Of a DNA stretch of 18,035 nt, positions 9,401-17,446 are shown one piece after another. The position numbers were made by a program, and so were the translations under genes. Every line of letters begins with the position of its first letter. Position 1 is the stretch's first letter. Origin of the DNA: Choanephora cucurbitarum (taxonomy: Eukaryota; Mucoromycota; Mucoromycetes; Mucorales; Choanephoraceae); NCBI GenBank assembly GCA_025331435.1, contig JAIWNI010000241.1:1-18035 (forward strand), written 5' to 3'. Under the pieces are notes generated by a model. That model searched no databases and was not told the origin of the DNA. It saw only the letters and a list, made by a program, of their open reading frames with translations.

Positions 9401-11012
9401 TATGAAACACTCTACTACAAAGGTCAGGTCGGTCATTGCTAGTCTGATTGGCTTCTAGTTCTCTGGTAATCTCAATCCAAGTAGGATTGCAAGTAAATGT
9501 CACAAATAGATCGGGCTTTCCGAATCTACGAACTATGCTCATTGAATCTTGATATAGCTGTACCATATGTCTAGGGCTACCAATAAAAGACGATGGCAAG
9601 ATTACTTTTTGACCAACAGATTCCATATCAGCATCATCGATTTCAGCAGCATCTCTTAAATTAGTGTAAAGCTCACATCTAAGAGAATTTTGATTGTGAC
9701 GCAAGTAGTTTAATCGCTCTTGTTCCATCTTTGCATACATATCTACTACATATTGATGAAACAAATGCTTAAATAGATGAAGCTGACTGGGCGAGACTTG
9801 TCTGATCATGAGATGGTATCGATAAAATTGCATTATAGTTGCTTTTGTTGAGCCATCAGAAGTACGCATGCTGATATTCCATCCTGGCTGTCCATGAGGA
9901 AACATCAAAACATAATGCATAGGGTCATAATGTTGATTAATTTCGTTTATGGATTGGAGTCCATTCTCGTTGGGTGTGTCCCCTTTCAAACGGATAACAA
10001 CATCACGATGTGTAGGCTTACTGACATCTCGATGATCGTCTGAGTTTATGATAAGGACGCCTATCTCAGTACTATGAGTGGGCGTATTATAGCGACGGGG
10101 ATCAGGTGTGCCTTCCGACCTAAAGACCATACTGATATCTGCTAAGCCTCCTGGAGTATCCTTATCAAGATCAGCCATTGTTTTAAAGTCTATAACATAA
10201 GGGTTGACATGATGCATCATGCTTTGGAGTTTTTGCAAGGTGTCAACAGAAAGAAATGGCATTTTACTTTTTCGATTATCCAACTCATTGGCCGCATCAT
10301 AAACATATATTTGAGCAAAGCTTGGAGATGCTCCATTTTCAGGATACAAAGCAGTTCCAATACGGTGATAGACGTTTCCATGAATGCGAAAAGCATAAGC
10401 ACCATTTCTCTCATTACTGACAGCATGATCCAACTTGACACCCAAAGAAGTAAATGACAAAGCATTGTTGTAAGCTCTGATGTTACTTTGAAATTCAACA
10501 GAGACAGGATCTTTTTTTGTCAGAAGATCAGTTAGCAAAGGAGGTAAGGGCTCAAAATCTTTCATGACGAATTTTCCTTTGCCACAACATATTTGGAAGA
10601 CAGGGTTTGACTTGGAATAAGTGGCTCTCTCATCAATCCATAACATGGCATGACAAAAAGAACACTCAATCTTCATTCTTCCAGAGTCATGTCGAGTAAT
10701 TTGAGTCACTTTACTTGGATCTTGAGCTATTTTAAAGGCACTCATCTCAGGATTATTTGCATAAAACAAAACTGGACAGTGATTCAAGCTGTGTTCTTCA
10801 GATAAGCATTCTGTACAATGATCAGTTTGTGCAGCACCAAGGTTTTGATTCGCAGAAATGCTTGCAGAATATAATTTACAAAGTCTGCTAGTGCTACGAC
10901 TATGTCCCTCTTCATTGCAACTACTGCAAATAATAGGTTGATCACGTGAAATACGTGTAATTCTAGCTCTTTTTCGAGCTTGCTCATTTTCATGATTATA
11001 GTGAATAAACAT
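6444..11012 (-). CDS. Helitron B Rep/helicase (HUH endonuclease plus PIF1-family helicase), 1522 aa, intact
   Basis: This is the transposase of the nested Helitron, expected to nick and rejoin DNA ends with the Rep domain and unwind with the helicase. The N-terminus is basic (RKRARITR, residues 13-20, a possible nuclear localisation signal). It carries a CX2CX4HX7C finger (residues 29-45), a canonical CCHC knuckle CX2CX4HX4C (66-79) and a third Cys cluster (CSFC 117-120, CC 142-143). The Rep domain has FVTFTCNPTW (503-512), GLPHAHILL with H572 and H574, a Cys-rich linker (620-635) and VKYVYKYVYKG with tyrosines 709-715. The helicase has Walker A GPGGTGKT (1068-1075), LILWDEASM (1144-1152), VFGGDFRQVLPV (1187-1198), INKSQGQTLD (1457-1466) and HGQLYVAMSR (1479-1488). 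There is no intron, stop or frameshift. The length is normal for a RepHel protein, so the copy may be functional. Confidence 0.95.
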   Translation of the reverse strand: MFIHYNHENEQARKRARITRISRDQPIICSSCNEEGHSRSTSRLCKLYSASISANQNLGAAQTDHCTECLSEEHSLNHCPVLFYANNPEMSAFKIAQDPSKVTQITRHDSGRMKIECSFCHAMLWIDERATYSKSNPVFQICCGKGKFVMKDFEPLPPLLTDLLTKKDPVSVEFQSNIRAYNNALSFTSLGVKLDHAVSNERNGAYAFRIHGNVYHRIGTALYPENGASPSFAQIYVYDAANELDNRKSKMPFLSVDTLQKLQSMMHHVNPYVIDFKTMADLDKDTPGGLADISMVFRSEGTPDPRRYNTPTHSTEIGVLIINSDDHRDVSKPTHRDVVIRLKGDTPNENGLQSINEINQHYDPMHYVLMFPHGQPGWNISMRTSDGSTKATIMQFYRYHLMIRQVSPSQLHLFKHLFHQYVVDMYAKMEQERLNYLRHNQNSLRCELYTNLRDAAEIDDADMESVGQKVILPSSFIGSPRHMVQLYQDSMSIVRRFGKPDLFVTFTCNPTWIEITRELEANQTSNDRPDLCSRVFHMKLKQLMKDLTVNGVFGKVIAHMHVIEFQKRGLPHAHILLILSPDDKLIEEDIDNAISAEIPDKEQNPLLYETVTKNLMHGPCGLLNTSAPCMKDGKCSKNFPKAFNATTRFRMEQQGGYPEYRRRNDGRSVKRKGIDLDNRWVVPHNPYLTVKYNAHINVEICATFVSVKYVYKYVYKGHDRAQVDVTKKDEIQKFIDARYVSAAESCWRLFSFPLHDEYPHHQRLSIHLPDQQPVYFDGDSSVDDILNRNLKNTTLTGWFEANKEYEFARQLLYIEFPEQFVWKKEKDRSFWKPRERGQGGTIGRIYAISPKDSEKYCLRMLLYHVRGATSFEDLKTVNGICYSSFRESAHALNLLKDDNEWITCLEEASHYKNAASLRNLFVVIMVFNSPSEPFQLWNKFRDDLSDDFLYKKRLLLPNIEVEMDQQIYDCALLDIEEEMQHYGFSLTNYTGFTLPSADPRNIYNGLLTEDQMLEPLIIREHLIMNALASLEPEQPLTFNEDQQAVFNRIMHLISNQNTIEPKIIFLDGPGGTGKTYLFNALLNVVRREHGIALSVASSGTAALLLKGGKTAHSLFKIPLSCNQFSMCSITPTSATAKLITDAKLILWDEASMISKDILETVDRSLKDICKQINLALKDVPFGGRVIVFGGDFRQVLPVIPKASRADIVAQCINRSFLWKHFDRMQLRINMRVQASLESGNTEQATRLKNFSDYLLTVGDGSIPSLNPEGTIQIDQSMIISGSNVLRLADTVFHQFQSTAYLQDKNKFLTSRAILTSLNSNVNRINECLLNQFEGNCHTLLSSDELCKANGIDMLRYPIELLNKIESGSLPPHCLRLKVGCPIMLLRNLNPSKGLVNGTRLICLSINTKVIQAEIATGSHAGDIVVIPRIPIESQPEQIGIHFERLQFPVRLAFAMTINKSQGQTLDFVGLYLPSPVFSHGQLYVAMSRIRNPHSIKIMIDHQYRRKITNATSNIVYKEVFDY

Positions 11013-11237
11013 ATCTAAAGTTTCAATATATAGTCAGGACTCAATATCATTTGGTTGTTCATCTTTATTGGGCTCAAGTAGTACTTTGAAAATAATAATA
11101 TGTCAAATAGTTAAAAAGCAACTTTGATATTTGTTCCTGTAATCACTTATTTGTCAGCTAAAATCAAGGTCAAAAAATTGAGACAGTCACACCTTCCTAT
11201 TTGGGGTTTTACGATTTTATCTTTTTAATATAATAGA
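11013..11237 (-). promoter_or_regulatory. 5' leader and terminus of Helitron B
   Basis: The 225 bp between the element's 5' end (TCTATTATATTAAAAAG at 11237-11221) and the Rep/helicase ATG should hold its promoter. A TATATATTG lies only about 15 nt before the ATG, which is too close for a normal TATA box, so the transcription start is uncertain. On the opposite strand the terminus reads CTTTTTAATATAATAGA, which resembles a 3' splice site. Confidence 0.5.
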
Positions 11238-12706
11238 TGAACACTTGATCAATCTTGAAGAAGGTGGTATTCAAGTCAATCGACAAGTAAACATCGAATC
11301 GTTACAAGATGTCAATGATGCTGAAAGAGGTATAGATGTCTCTCGTGATGAACTATCTGTCATGCTTTCAACCGCCAACTCGGATCAGAAAAGTATTTAT
11401 GATCAACTAGTAGAAGAAATGAATGTGAACTCTATTGCTTTTGTATCTGGGGCCGCTGGTACTGGCAAGTCTTTTATTTTAAGAATGTTAGAAAGACATT
11501 ATAAGATTGAAGGCTACAAAGTAAGACAGATTCTATAAAATAAAAATTGGATGCTGACTACCATAACTTTAATAGGTATTCAAGTTAGCTCCTACAGGTG
11601 TAGCCGCTTACAACATCTCAGGACAAACACTGCATCGCTTTTTTGGCCTCGCAAACGTAGCTTTGGTTCCCAACTTTTCTCTTTTGGATCAATATGTTAA
11701 GCTTTACCCAAAAATGATTTTGCTCATTGACGAATACTCGATGATCAGCTCCAAGCTACTCGAATCAATCAATGAAGCTCTTACAAAAGTCACAAACAGA
11801 AATGTCAATATGGGTGGAATACGAACGATCTTTTTTGGCGATATTGCTCAACTGCTTCCAGTAAAGTCGAACGAAGGAAAGATCTGGGAGTCAGATATTT
11901 TTAACACTGTCAACCGCTATCAGCTTCGTATACCAGTAAGACAAAACGATCCAACTTTTGTAGCCATTCTCAATAAGGTTAGATGCTACAATTTCGATCA
12001 GTCTGTTATCGAATTTATAAATGCTCGTACTGTTCGTAAATCAGAGCTACCTTCCCGCTGCCTTCGCCTTTACACTACCATTGAAAGGGTAAGAACTGCC
12101 AATGAAAGTGATTACAAATCTTTTCCTGGTGAAGGCAAGATTTATGATGCTCAAGACAACTACACGGGTAATGCTGGTACAGCTAAAGCCACTTTAACTG
12201 AAACAAGACTCCTACAAAAACTTCCTTTGAAAATTAATATGCCAGTAATGCTCATACAAAATCTCAATGTTCAAGGTGGCTGGGTAAATGGCACTATTGC
12301 TCAAATTGAGTTTATGGAAGACGAAAATATCTGCTTAAGAAAAAAGTCTGATACCGGCAATTCTGATCACATCTACTGGATCCAGCGAATTAGCCGTCAA
12401 GTACCAGGTACAAGCTATGTTCGTACACAATACCCTCTTGTTCCCGCCTTTGCTGCCACCATACACAAATCCCAAAGTTTAACAATTGACAAAGTAGCCA
12501 TCCATCTTGACAATATGAATACTCATGGTCAGTTGTATGTAGCTATGTCTAGAGTAAGAAAGCCTGAAGACCTCTACTTTTTTGGTGCAGATTTACCTTT
12601 GAGCATTAAACGCAAATTTGGTGCTGATCTTGATGCAGTTGAAATCATTAGAAAAAAAGAAAAAAATAGTCATTGCATCTTTCAACCATATATATCTTAT
12701 CCATAA
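11238..12706 (+). CDS. Helitron A Rep/helicase, 3' part: PIF1-family helicase
   Basis: This is the helicase half of the host Helitron protein. Coding resumes at 11238 with the last base of the interrupted TAT codon, then GAA CAC TTG. One intron is removed (11521-11575, GTAAGA to AATAG, 55 nt), joining KIEGYK to VFKLAPTG in phase. Motifs in order, numbered on the 1293-residue gap-free protein, are Walker A GAAGTGKS (894-901), LLIDEYSM (966-973) and FFGDIAQLLPV, followed near the C-terminus by FAATIHKSQSLTID and HGQLYVAMSRVR. These are the standard PIF1/RecD-like helicase motifs of Helitrons. The reading frame is clean to the stop at 12704-12706. Cut off from its promoter and start by Helitron B, this part should not be translated unless readthrough transcription and splicing occur. 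Confidence 0.88.
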
Positions 12707-12756
12707 ACTTTACCAATATACTTTATCAATAGACATTATCCAATTAAAATATATTT

Positions 12757-12762
12757 AATAAA
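12757..12762 (+). terminator. Poly(A) signal of the Helitron A gene
   Basis: AATAAA 51 nt after the stop codon, in AT-rich DNA. Confidence 0.45.
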
Positions 12763-12959
12763 CAATTACAACTTTTACCTAGTCTACTAAACAAGCCTAC
12801 AATAAGCTCACGTCTAACACTCTTAAAAACATATGGCGAACAAAGCACCTCGATTGACAAGTGTAGGCGTAAAACAACTAACCCATATTATCAAGCGCAT
12901 CAAAAGAGCTCACCGATGAACGGAAAAATTACAAGTTCATCACAAAAAAATCGCAGTCT

Positions 12960-13011
12960 AAAAACGACCCAAAAAGCAGACGACAAGAACAAAAGCGTGC
13001 AGGTCGTTTTT
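12960..13011. repeat. Perfect 10-bp inverted repeat
   Basis: AAAAACGACC and GGTCGTTTTT are separated by 32 nt. This is the strongest hairpin in the Helitron A 3' flank. It could be a subterminal Helitron structure or part of another small element; the role is unknown. Confidence 0.5.
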
Positions 13012-13240
13012 ATTTCTTTTGTATTTTATTTTCCATCTTCTTACTTTTATCTTTATCGAAAGCAACTAAAATACAACCATGCCACCCTACGTTACAACAG
13101 TTTTAGTAATCGAGTTAGACAACTATAAAATTCTTCAACTTTGGATTTACTCTTTTAAGCGCCAAAGTCATGAAACTTATGCCAGCTCGATATTCTTGAA
13201 TTGTTGTTCATGTATGCACGTCTACTACCGAATTTGGGAT

Positions 13241-13695
13241 TGTTGAGAGGTATGGATCCTGAAAATATGTTTGCTGTAGAGATAATGGATTATATGTCAA
13301 TAATAAAAGAAAAGACAAGTGAGTACTTTGATAGTTCTTTTATTCTGTTATAGTTGAATAATTTTCTAAACTAATTCTTGAGCTGATTTATATACTTTTT
13401 CTGAAGTCGTTGTCTGCTAAGTTGTGAATTGTTTTTACTAATTCATATTCTCATCAAATAGTAGGGAAGAAGTCTTTATATTACGGTTGAAGTCTTCTTT
13501 CTGCGTTATACCATTGTCCTGGATTTTTACCGTTCCTGAATACTCTGGTGTTAGGACTTTGAATTTGGGATGGCTTGATTTGGAGCTTGTGTAATTTTCT
13601 CTGCTCTTTTATTATGAGTAAGCGTTTAATGCTTCCCTTATGTATACTACCATTTCTGTATCTGCTTCCTGATCTTATATGGTTTAATCACCACA
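13241..13695 (-). repeat. Candidate 3' LTR of the chromovirus
   Basis: On the minus strand the proposed LTR begins TGTGGTGATT at 13695 and ends CCTCTCAACA at 13241, so it has TG...CA ends and is about 455 bp. It contains a TATA box (TATATAAA, 13387-13394) and, about 45 nt further on, AATAAA (13339-13344), as expected for a U3-R-U5 order. The 13241 end is better supported than the 13695 start. The other LTR is not in the window, so neither end can be confirmed. Confidence 0.45.
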
Positions 13696-13707
13696 TTCTC
13701 ATCCTCC
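13696..13707 (-). promoter_or_regulatory. Candidate polypurine tract
   Basis: GGAGGATGAGAA on the minus strand, directly before the proposed LTR start and about 50 nt after the chromodomain stop. This is the right place for the plus-strand primer of a Ty3/gypsy element. The tract is interrupted by one T, so the call is tentative. Confidence 0.35.
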
Positions 13708-13758
13708 AATGTCAACCACATATGGGGTTGTACATGATCTCTATTCTTCATGGGGATC

Positions 13759-14127
13759 TTATTGTCTACGTCTTTTGCTTTGACGTATGTTTTGGGGTGT
13801 TTTACGTGTAGATCGTTTGTCGATCTTTTTATTTGTTTGGTCGTTTGTAACATTAGTCTGTGCTTTCTTTTCCAGTTCTTTAAGTTTTTTTACTTTTGCC
13901 CAATACTGTGGAATAACCACTTCTGGATTTGTAAATGATGACACAGGTTCCCAAGTATTGGCTCTATCGCCATAGCCAGCCCATCTTACAAAATATTCTC
14001 GATTGGATGCTGGTCCTCTATGGTCTCTTATTTCTTCGATTTCATATGTTTCATCTTCAATTAGAGTTTCATCAATAGCAACTACTTTGAGTTCAGATGG
14101 GGTGTAATCTCTGTGCAAGAGTTCGCC
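13759..14127 (-). pseudogene. pol: Chromodomain, C-terminal end of chromovirus pol
   Basis: This is the C-terminal targeting module of the integrase, which in chromoviruses binds methylated histone H3 and steers insertion to heterochromatin. Past the TAA stop at 14128-14130 the same frame continues with GELLHRDYTPSEL. The chromodomain follows at 14046-13894: YEIEEIRDHR, then EYFVRWAGYG and ANTWEPVSSF. All three aromatic cage positions look present (the Y of YEIEEI, the W of VRWAGY and the W of NTWEP). A Lys/Arg-rich tail leads to the stop at 13759. The stop at 14128 separates it from the integrase, so it would be lost from the protein. A second frame overlapping the tail stays open to 13647 and could be the true C-terminus if one more base has been lost or gained. 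Confidence 0.8.
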
Positions 14128-15435
14128 TTACTCATCATTTAGAACGTAATTGTTAGCTGCTGTCTTTCCTACTACCACATATGGTCCTTGGTAGATAGGA
14201 GCTAATTTGTGTGCTCTGTGAGGTTGTTGTATCTTACACATGACAGCAGTGCCATTTTCAATATGAACCAAGTTATTTTTATCATCAAAGTTCTTTGCTT
14301 GCATTTCTGTAATTTTCTTTGTACGTTCTTGAATTGCTGGTAAGACAATGTTTGCCATTTTCTCAATTCGTTCTTCAAGTTCTTCATGTGTCAGAACTCG
14401 GTAATTGCCATCACTGTCTTTTTCAGTGTAGTTTTTGAAGTCATTTAGTCTTCTTGCAAACATCAAGGAGAATGCAGAAGATAGGGTTCGTTCTCGTATC
14501 TTGTAATTGATACTGAGTTGTACGATAGGTGAGTATTCAGCCCAGGCTTCATATTCATAATTGACATATTTTCGCAAGACTTGTAAGACTGTTTTTACTG
14601 AATTTTCTACAGCCCCTCTTGATCTAGCATGATAGGGTAAAGAGTATCTTCTATCGATGCCTAGTGAAGTGCTTATGTGATTCATCAACGAGTTTCGGAA
14701 CTCTCTTCCGTTGTCACTACTCATTGTTTTCATAAGACCAAAATCACCCATTATTTTTACGAGCTCATTGGCTATAGTACTTGACATCTTATTTTTTACA
14801 GGTCTGATGATGACATATTTCGTACATATATCTACACAGATTAAAATTGCTGTGTATTGTTCTTCACCCGATGGGATGAACGGTCCTATTATATCAATTG
14901 TCCAATGGTCGCCGGGCATCATTGCCATGATTGGTTTTAATGGATTGTAACCCGTTTTTGCAATGTTGTACTTTTGACAAGGAGGACATCTTTTAACAAT
15001 GTCTTTTGCTTCATCTACCAATTTAGGCCAGTGGTATCCTTTTGAATGGATTTCTTTCACCATACTTTCACTCCCGAAGTGGCCAAAATTATGTATGTCT
15101 TTTAACATTCGTTTTCTTTCTTCAACTTCTGGTGTGACATAGTCAATTTCAATGGCAGTGGTAACATACACATTTTTGTTATCGTATGTCCCTGTCATTC
15201 CTACTTTTCTTGGATACGCTTGTTTGAATTGTTCTAGTTGATCTAGTTTCTTTTGCGCCATTCTCTTATGTAAATTATGCACATTTCCCATAAACAGTTT
15301 TTGTTTATTTTCAGGTAGTCGTGACTGTCGTAGTAAAGACTTTTTAATTAAATCCTTTTCGTCTCTTTTTTCTTTGTTCTTTTTCCTTTTTTCTTCCTTG
15401 ACTCGATCTTTCTCGATTTTTGTCAAAAAATCATC
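14128..15435 (-). pseudogene. pol: Integrase (DD35E) of chromovirus pol
   Basis: This domain inserts the retroelement cDNA into the chromosome. A very charged Lys/Glu-rich linker comes first, then the HHCC zinc finger (H112, H116, C147, C150, counted from the codon at 15426). The catalytic core has D178 (HWTIDIIGPF), D238 (SSDNGREF) and E274 (RGAVENSV), with exactly 35 residues between the last two. The GPY/F module follows (APIYQGPYVVVG). The frame is flanked by a TAG at 15436-15438 upstream and a TAA at 14128-14130 downstream. Both are in the same frame as the neighbouring pol segments, so they are premature stops rather than gene ends. The catalytic residues are preserved, so inactivation is recent or partial. 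Confidence 0.88.
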
Positions 15436-15663
15436 CTACCCCTCCAGTCTGAAAGACGGTTCATAGAGTCGACTCAAGCAATCCGGCAGCACGTTGAGAA
15501 TTCCCGGAATGTGAACGCATTGATACTGATAAGCCAGCAGTGTTTCAAGCCATGTGTACATTAGTGGGGATAGCACCTTTTGCGTATGTAATGATGTGAG
15601 CGCCTGATGATCGGTAAAGATAATGAATTCGCGACCATAAAGAAACTGATGAAATTTCTTAAT
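15436..15663 (-). pseudogene. pol: RNase H C-terminal segment of chromovirus pol, out of frame with RT
   Basis: After a one-base frame change at the CCCC run (15664-15667) coding continues with IKKFHQFLYGREF, FTDHQALTSL and PGILNVLPDCLSRL. These are the late RNase H motifs of Ty3/gypsy elements, with the catalytic Asp in FTDH. The segment ends at the premature TAG, 15436-15438. Read without the extra G it is continuous with the RNase H start encoded before 15664. Confidence 0.8.
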
Positions 15664-17152
15664 CCCCGAAAATGACAGCTAGCAATTCCCGTTTACTTGT
15701 GTTGTATAAACGTTCCGATTGCAAAAGACTTCGTGAGACAAAACCCATATGTTTGATTCTTTGGAATTCATCTCTTTGTGTCAACACAACGGCAATGCCA
15801 TATTTGGATGCATCAGTATGAAGATAGAATGGTTTGGATGTATCAGCATGATGAAGAATGTTCTTGAATTGCAGTACTTTCTTTGAGAGTTCGAAGCTGC
15901 GTGTTTGAGCAGGACCCCATTTACCAGCTACATCTTTTTCATTTCTTAAGGCATCGATTGGAGCGCTTATTTGCGACACCATTGGGATGTAATCTCGAAA
16001 GTAATTGATAGTACCCATTAGGGACATCAGCTGCTTGTTATTTTCAAGGATTTTCCATTCCTCGATGTTAGTGAGCTTACGTTGATCTATTCGTGTACCC
16101 GTTGCTGAAACTGAGAAGCCCAACAAGTATACCTCTTTCATGAAGAAGAAGCATTTTTCAGGATTAAGGATAAGGTTCACTTCTGTCAATCTGTTTATTA
16201 TGCTGTTTACATGTCTGATATGTTCTTCGACACTTTTACTAGCAATTACAAGGTCATCTAAAAAGGCATGAACGAAAGGCATTTCCCGAATAATGTTGGT
16301 CATTACTCTCGCAAAGTTTCCAGGCATATTTCGTAACCCAAATGGTGCGCCAACAAAGATGTATTGTTGCATGTTATGAGTGAATGCAGTTTTTTCTTGA
16401 TCGTCTGGGTGGATCATGAACTGATTATAGGCCCCTTTCAAATCTAGGGTGCTGAAGATAACGCAGCCCGCGAGACTTTCAAATATCTCTTTTACCAGTG
16501 GGAGTTGGAAACCATCATTGGGTAAATACTGGTTGAGTTGTCTTACATCTAAACATGGTCTTTGTTTAGTTTTATTTCCGTCAGCATCTTTTTTCCCAGC
16601 CAATGTTAATGGACTGTTAAAGCGTGTGTTTATAGGAGCTTCTTTGATAACTCCATTGTCGAGCCACTTTTGGATCTCTTGATCGAGTAATGGTCTTAGT
16701 TTATAAGGTATAGGATACTGAAGTAGTTTAATAATGACATCCTCTTTCATTGGTAATCTAATTACCGCTTCGGGTAAGTTACAAAATGTGTTCTTTGGGA
16801 TCAGAGCATTTTTGTCAAGTGCTTTTTGTATTTGCTTCATATACTCCTTTTGTTCTTGATCGTTACCATAGGGACATTGATTTGGTACCACATCATCTTT
16901 TAATATGTTTATATTCATTGCTTTGGTTCGAATGTGATTCGGGATCCAATCATATTGTACGCCGAATAATCCAACATTGAGTTTGGTTAATATATCGGTT
17001 CCTAGTAAGATATCATAAGTTATGTTTTCATTAAACTGCATAATTTCAAATGAGAATTGGAGGTGAATGTCTCCATATGTAACGTTTAGCGGAATTGTTT
17101 GTCCGATGCGTTTTTTACGATGTTCTGATCCAGCAAAGTTTAAGAATTCCAT
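15659..17152 (-). pseudogene. pol: Protease C-terminus, reverse transcriptase and RNase H N-terminus of chromovirus pol
   Basis: This is the largest pol segment and copies the element's RNA into DNA. It starts in frame with the second half of the aspartic protease (YDILLGTDIL). It continues with RT: KQRPCLDVRQLN, FSTLDLKGAY (catalytic D237 from the codon at 17152), VGAPFGLRNMPGNF, and the active site HAFLDDLV (residues 295-302). The LGFSV motif and connection domain come next. RNase H begins with YLHTDASKYG (D447) and SKRELLAVI (E489). FLDD replaces the common YxDD; the two aspartates are kept. The frame ends at TAA (15659-15661) because of the extra G at 15664-15667. Upstream, the break near 17139-17141 separates it from the DTG half of the protease. 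Confidence 0.88.
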
Positions 17153-17446
17153 GTATTGGTTTAATAAATTTGTTTTGTAATAAAGGATATTTGATATTTA
17201 AGATAGGCACAAGTTTCAAAAATGTTGCTTTATTTATAATAGATATGTCACTGCCCGTATCAATGTGGGCCCATAGTTCTTGGTCTTCAATCAACATAGG
17301 TGTATCCTTTTTAAAATTGTTTTCAGTTTGGTTTGTTTCCCGACTTTTAGATAACGACTTACATGCTTCTACATCTCCAATATATTCTTTCATATCAGTC
17401 GTCTTCATCTGTAGGCTCATCGTCATCTTCATTTTGTCTTTCACTG
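17115..17446 (-). pseudogene. pol: Protease N-terminal half of chromovirus pol
   Basis: The aspartic protease that would process the Gag-Pol polyprotein. The catalytic DTG (in WAHIDTGSDISII) is encoded at 17261-17253. The frame overlaps the end of gag by about 50 nt and is in the +1 frame relative to it, so it probably has no start of its own and is reached by frameshifting from gag. It runs out of the correct frame at CTTAAAC (17137-17143): the remaining protease residues, with the conserved ILLGTD, are in the next frame (segment ending at 15659). One extra A in the AAA run would explain this. Confidence 0.75.

Larger units (their letters stand above)
6064..11237 (-). mobile_element. Helitron B, complete RepHel Helitron nested in Helitron A (5174 bp)
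   Basis: On the minus strand the element starts at 11237 with TCTATTATATTAAAAAG, which fits the TC start and AT-rich 5' end common in Helitrons. It ends at 6064 with CAGGCTTG. The flanking bases are A (6063) and T (11238), the standard A/T target with no duplication. Joining them restores the Helitron A frame. A short GC hairpin (6083-6096) lies 19 nt inside the 3' end, as expected for Helitrons, although the last four bases are CTTG rather than the usual CTRR. It carries one intronless Rep/helicase ORF with about 225 bp of 5' leader and about 380 bp of structured 3' DNA. Boundaries rest on motif, target and frame agreement, not on comparison with another copy. Confidence 0.85.
3343..12706 (+). 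mobile_element. Helitron A (host Helitron), gene portion, split by Helitron B
   Basis: A rolling-circle transposon of the RepHel type, covered here by its Rep/helicase gene only; its outer termini were not identified. With 6064-11237 removed, the gene is six exons: 3343-3640, 3704-5027, 5091-5602, 5660-5986, 6057-6063 joined to 11238-11520, and 11576-12706. These sum to 3882 nt, exactly 1294 codons including the stop, with every intron in phase. A candidate poly(A) signal follows at 12757. The insertion makes the copy defective unless the inserted element can be spliced out. Confidence 0.85.
12707..13240. other. Helitron A 3' flank, no gene seen
   Basis: This holds short open frames only. 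It should contain the 3' end of Helitron A unless that was removed. Inverted repeats are GCCTACA/TGTAGGC (12795-12801 and 12862-12868), AAAAACGACC/GGTCGTTTTT (12960-12969 and 13002-13011) and ACTTTGG/CCAAAGT (13138-13144 and 13162-13168). None is followed by a CTRR-type end and T in a way that settles the terminus. Confidence 0.5.

Noticed and set aside
7327..10457. Plus-strand open frames within 7327-10457
   Set aside because: Antisense shadows of the 1522-codon Helitron B gene.
11203..11216. GATTTTATC near 11213 as an alternative right end of Helitron B
   Set aside because: It also gives a TC start, but it would leave extra bases in the host codon frame; the end at 11237 is more Helitron-like and restores the ORF exactly.
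13575..13975. Hydrophobic plus-strand open frames suggesting membrane proteins
   Set aside because: Antisense to the chromodomain tail and LTR; the Lys/Glu-rich tail on the other strand produces runs of Phe/Leu in the reverse reading.
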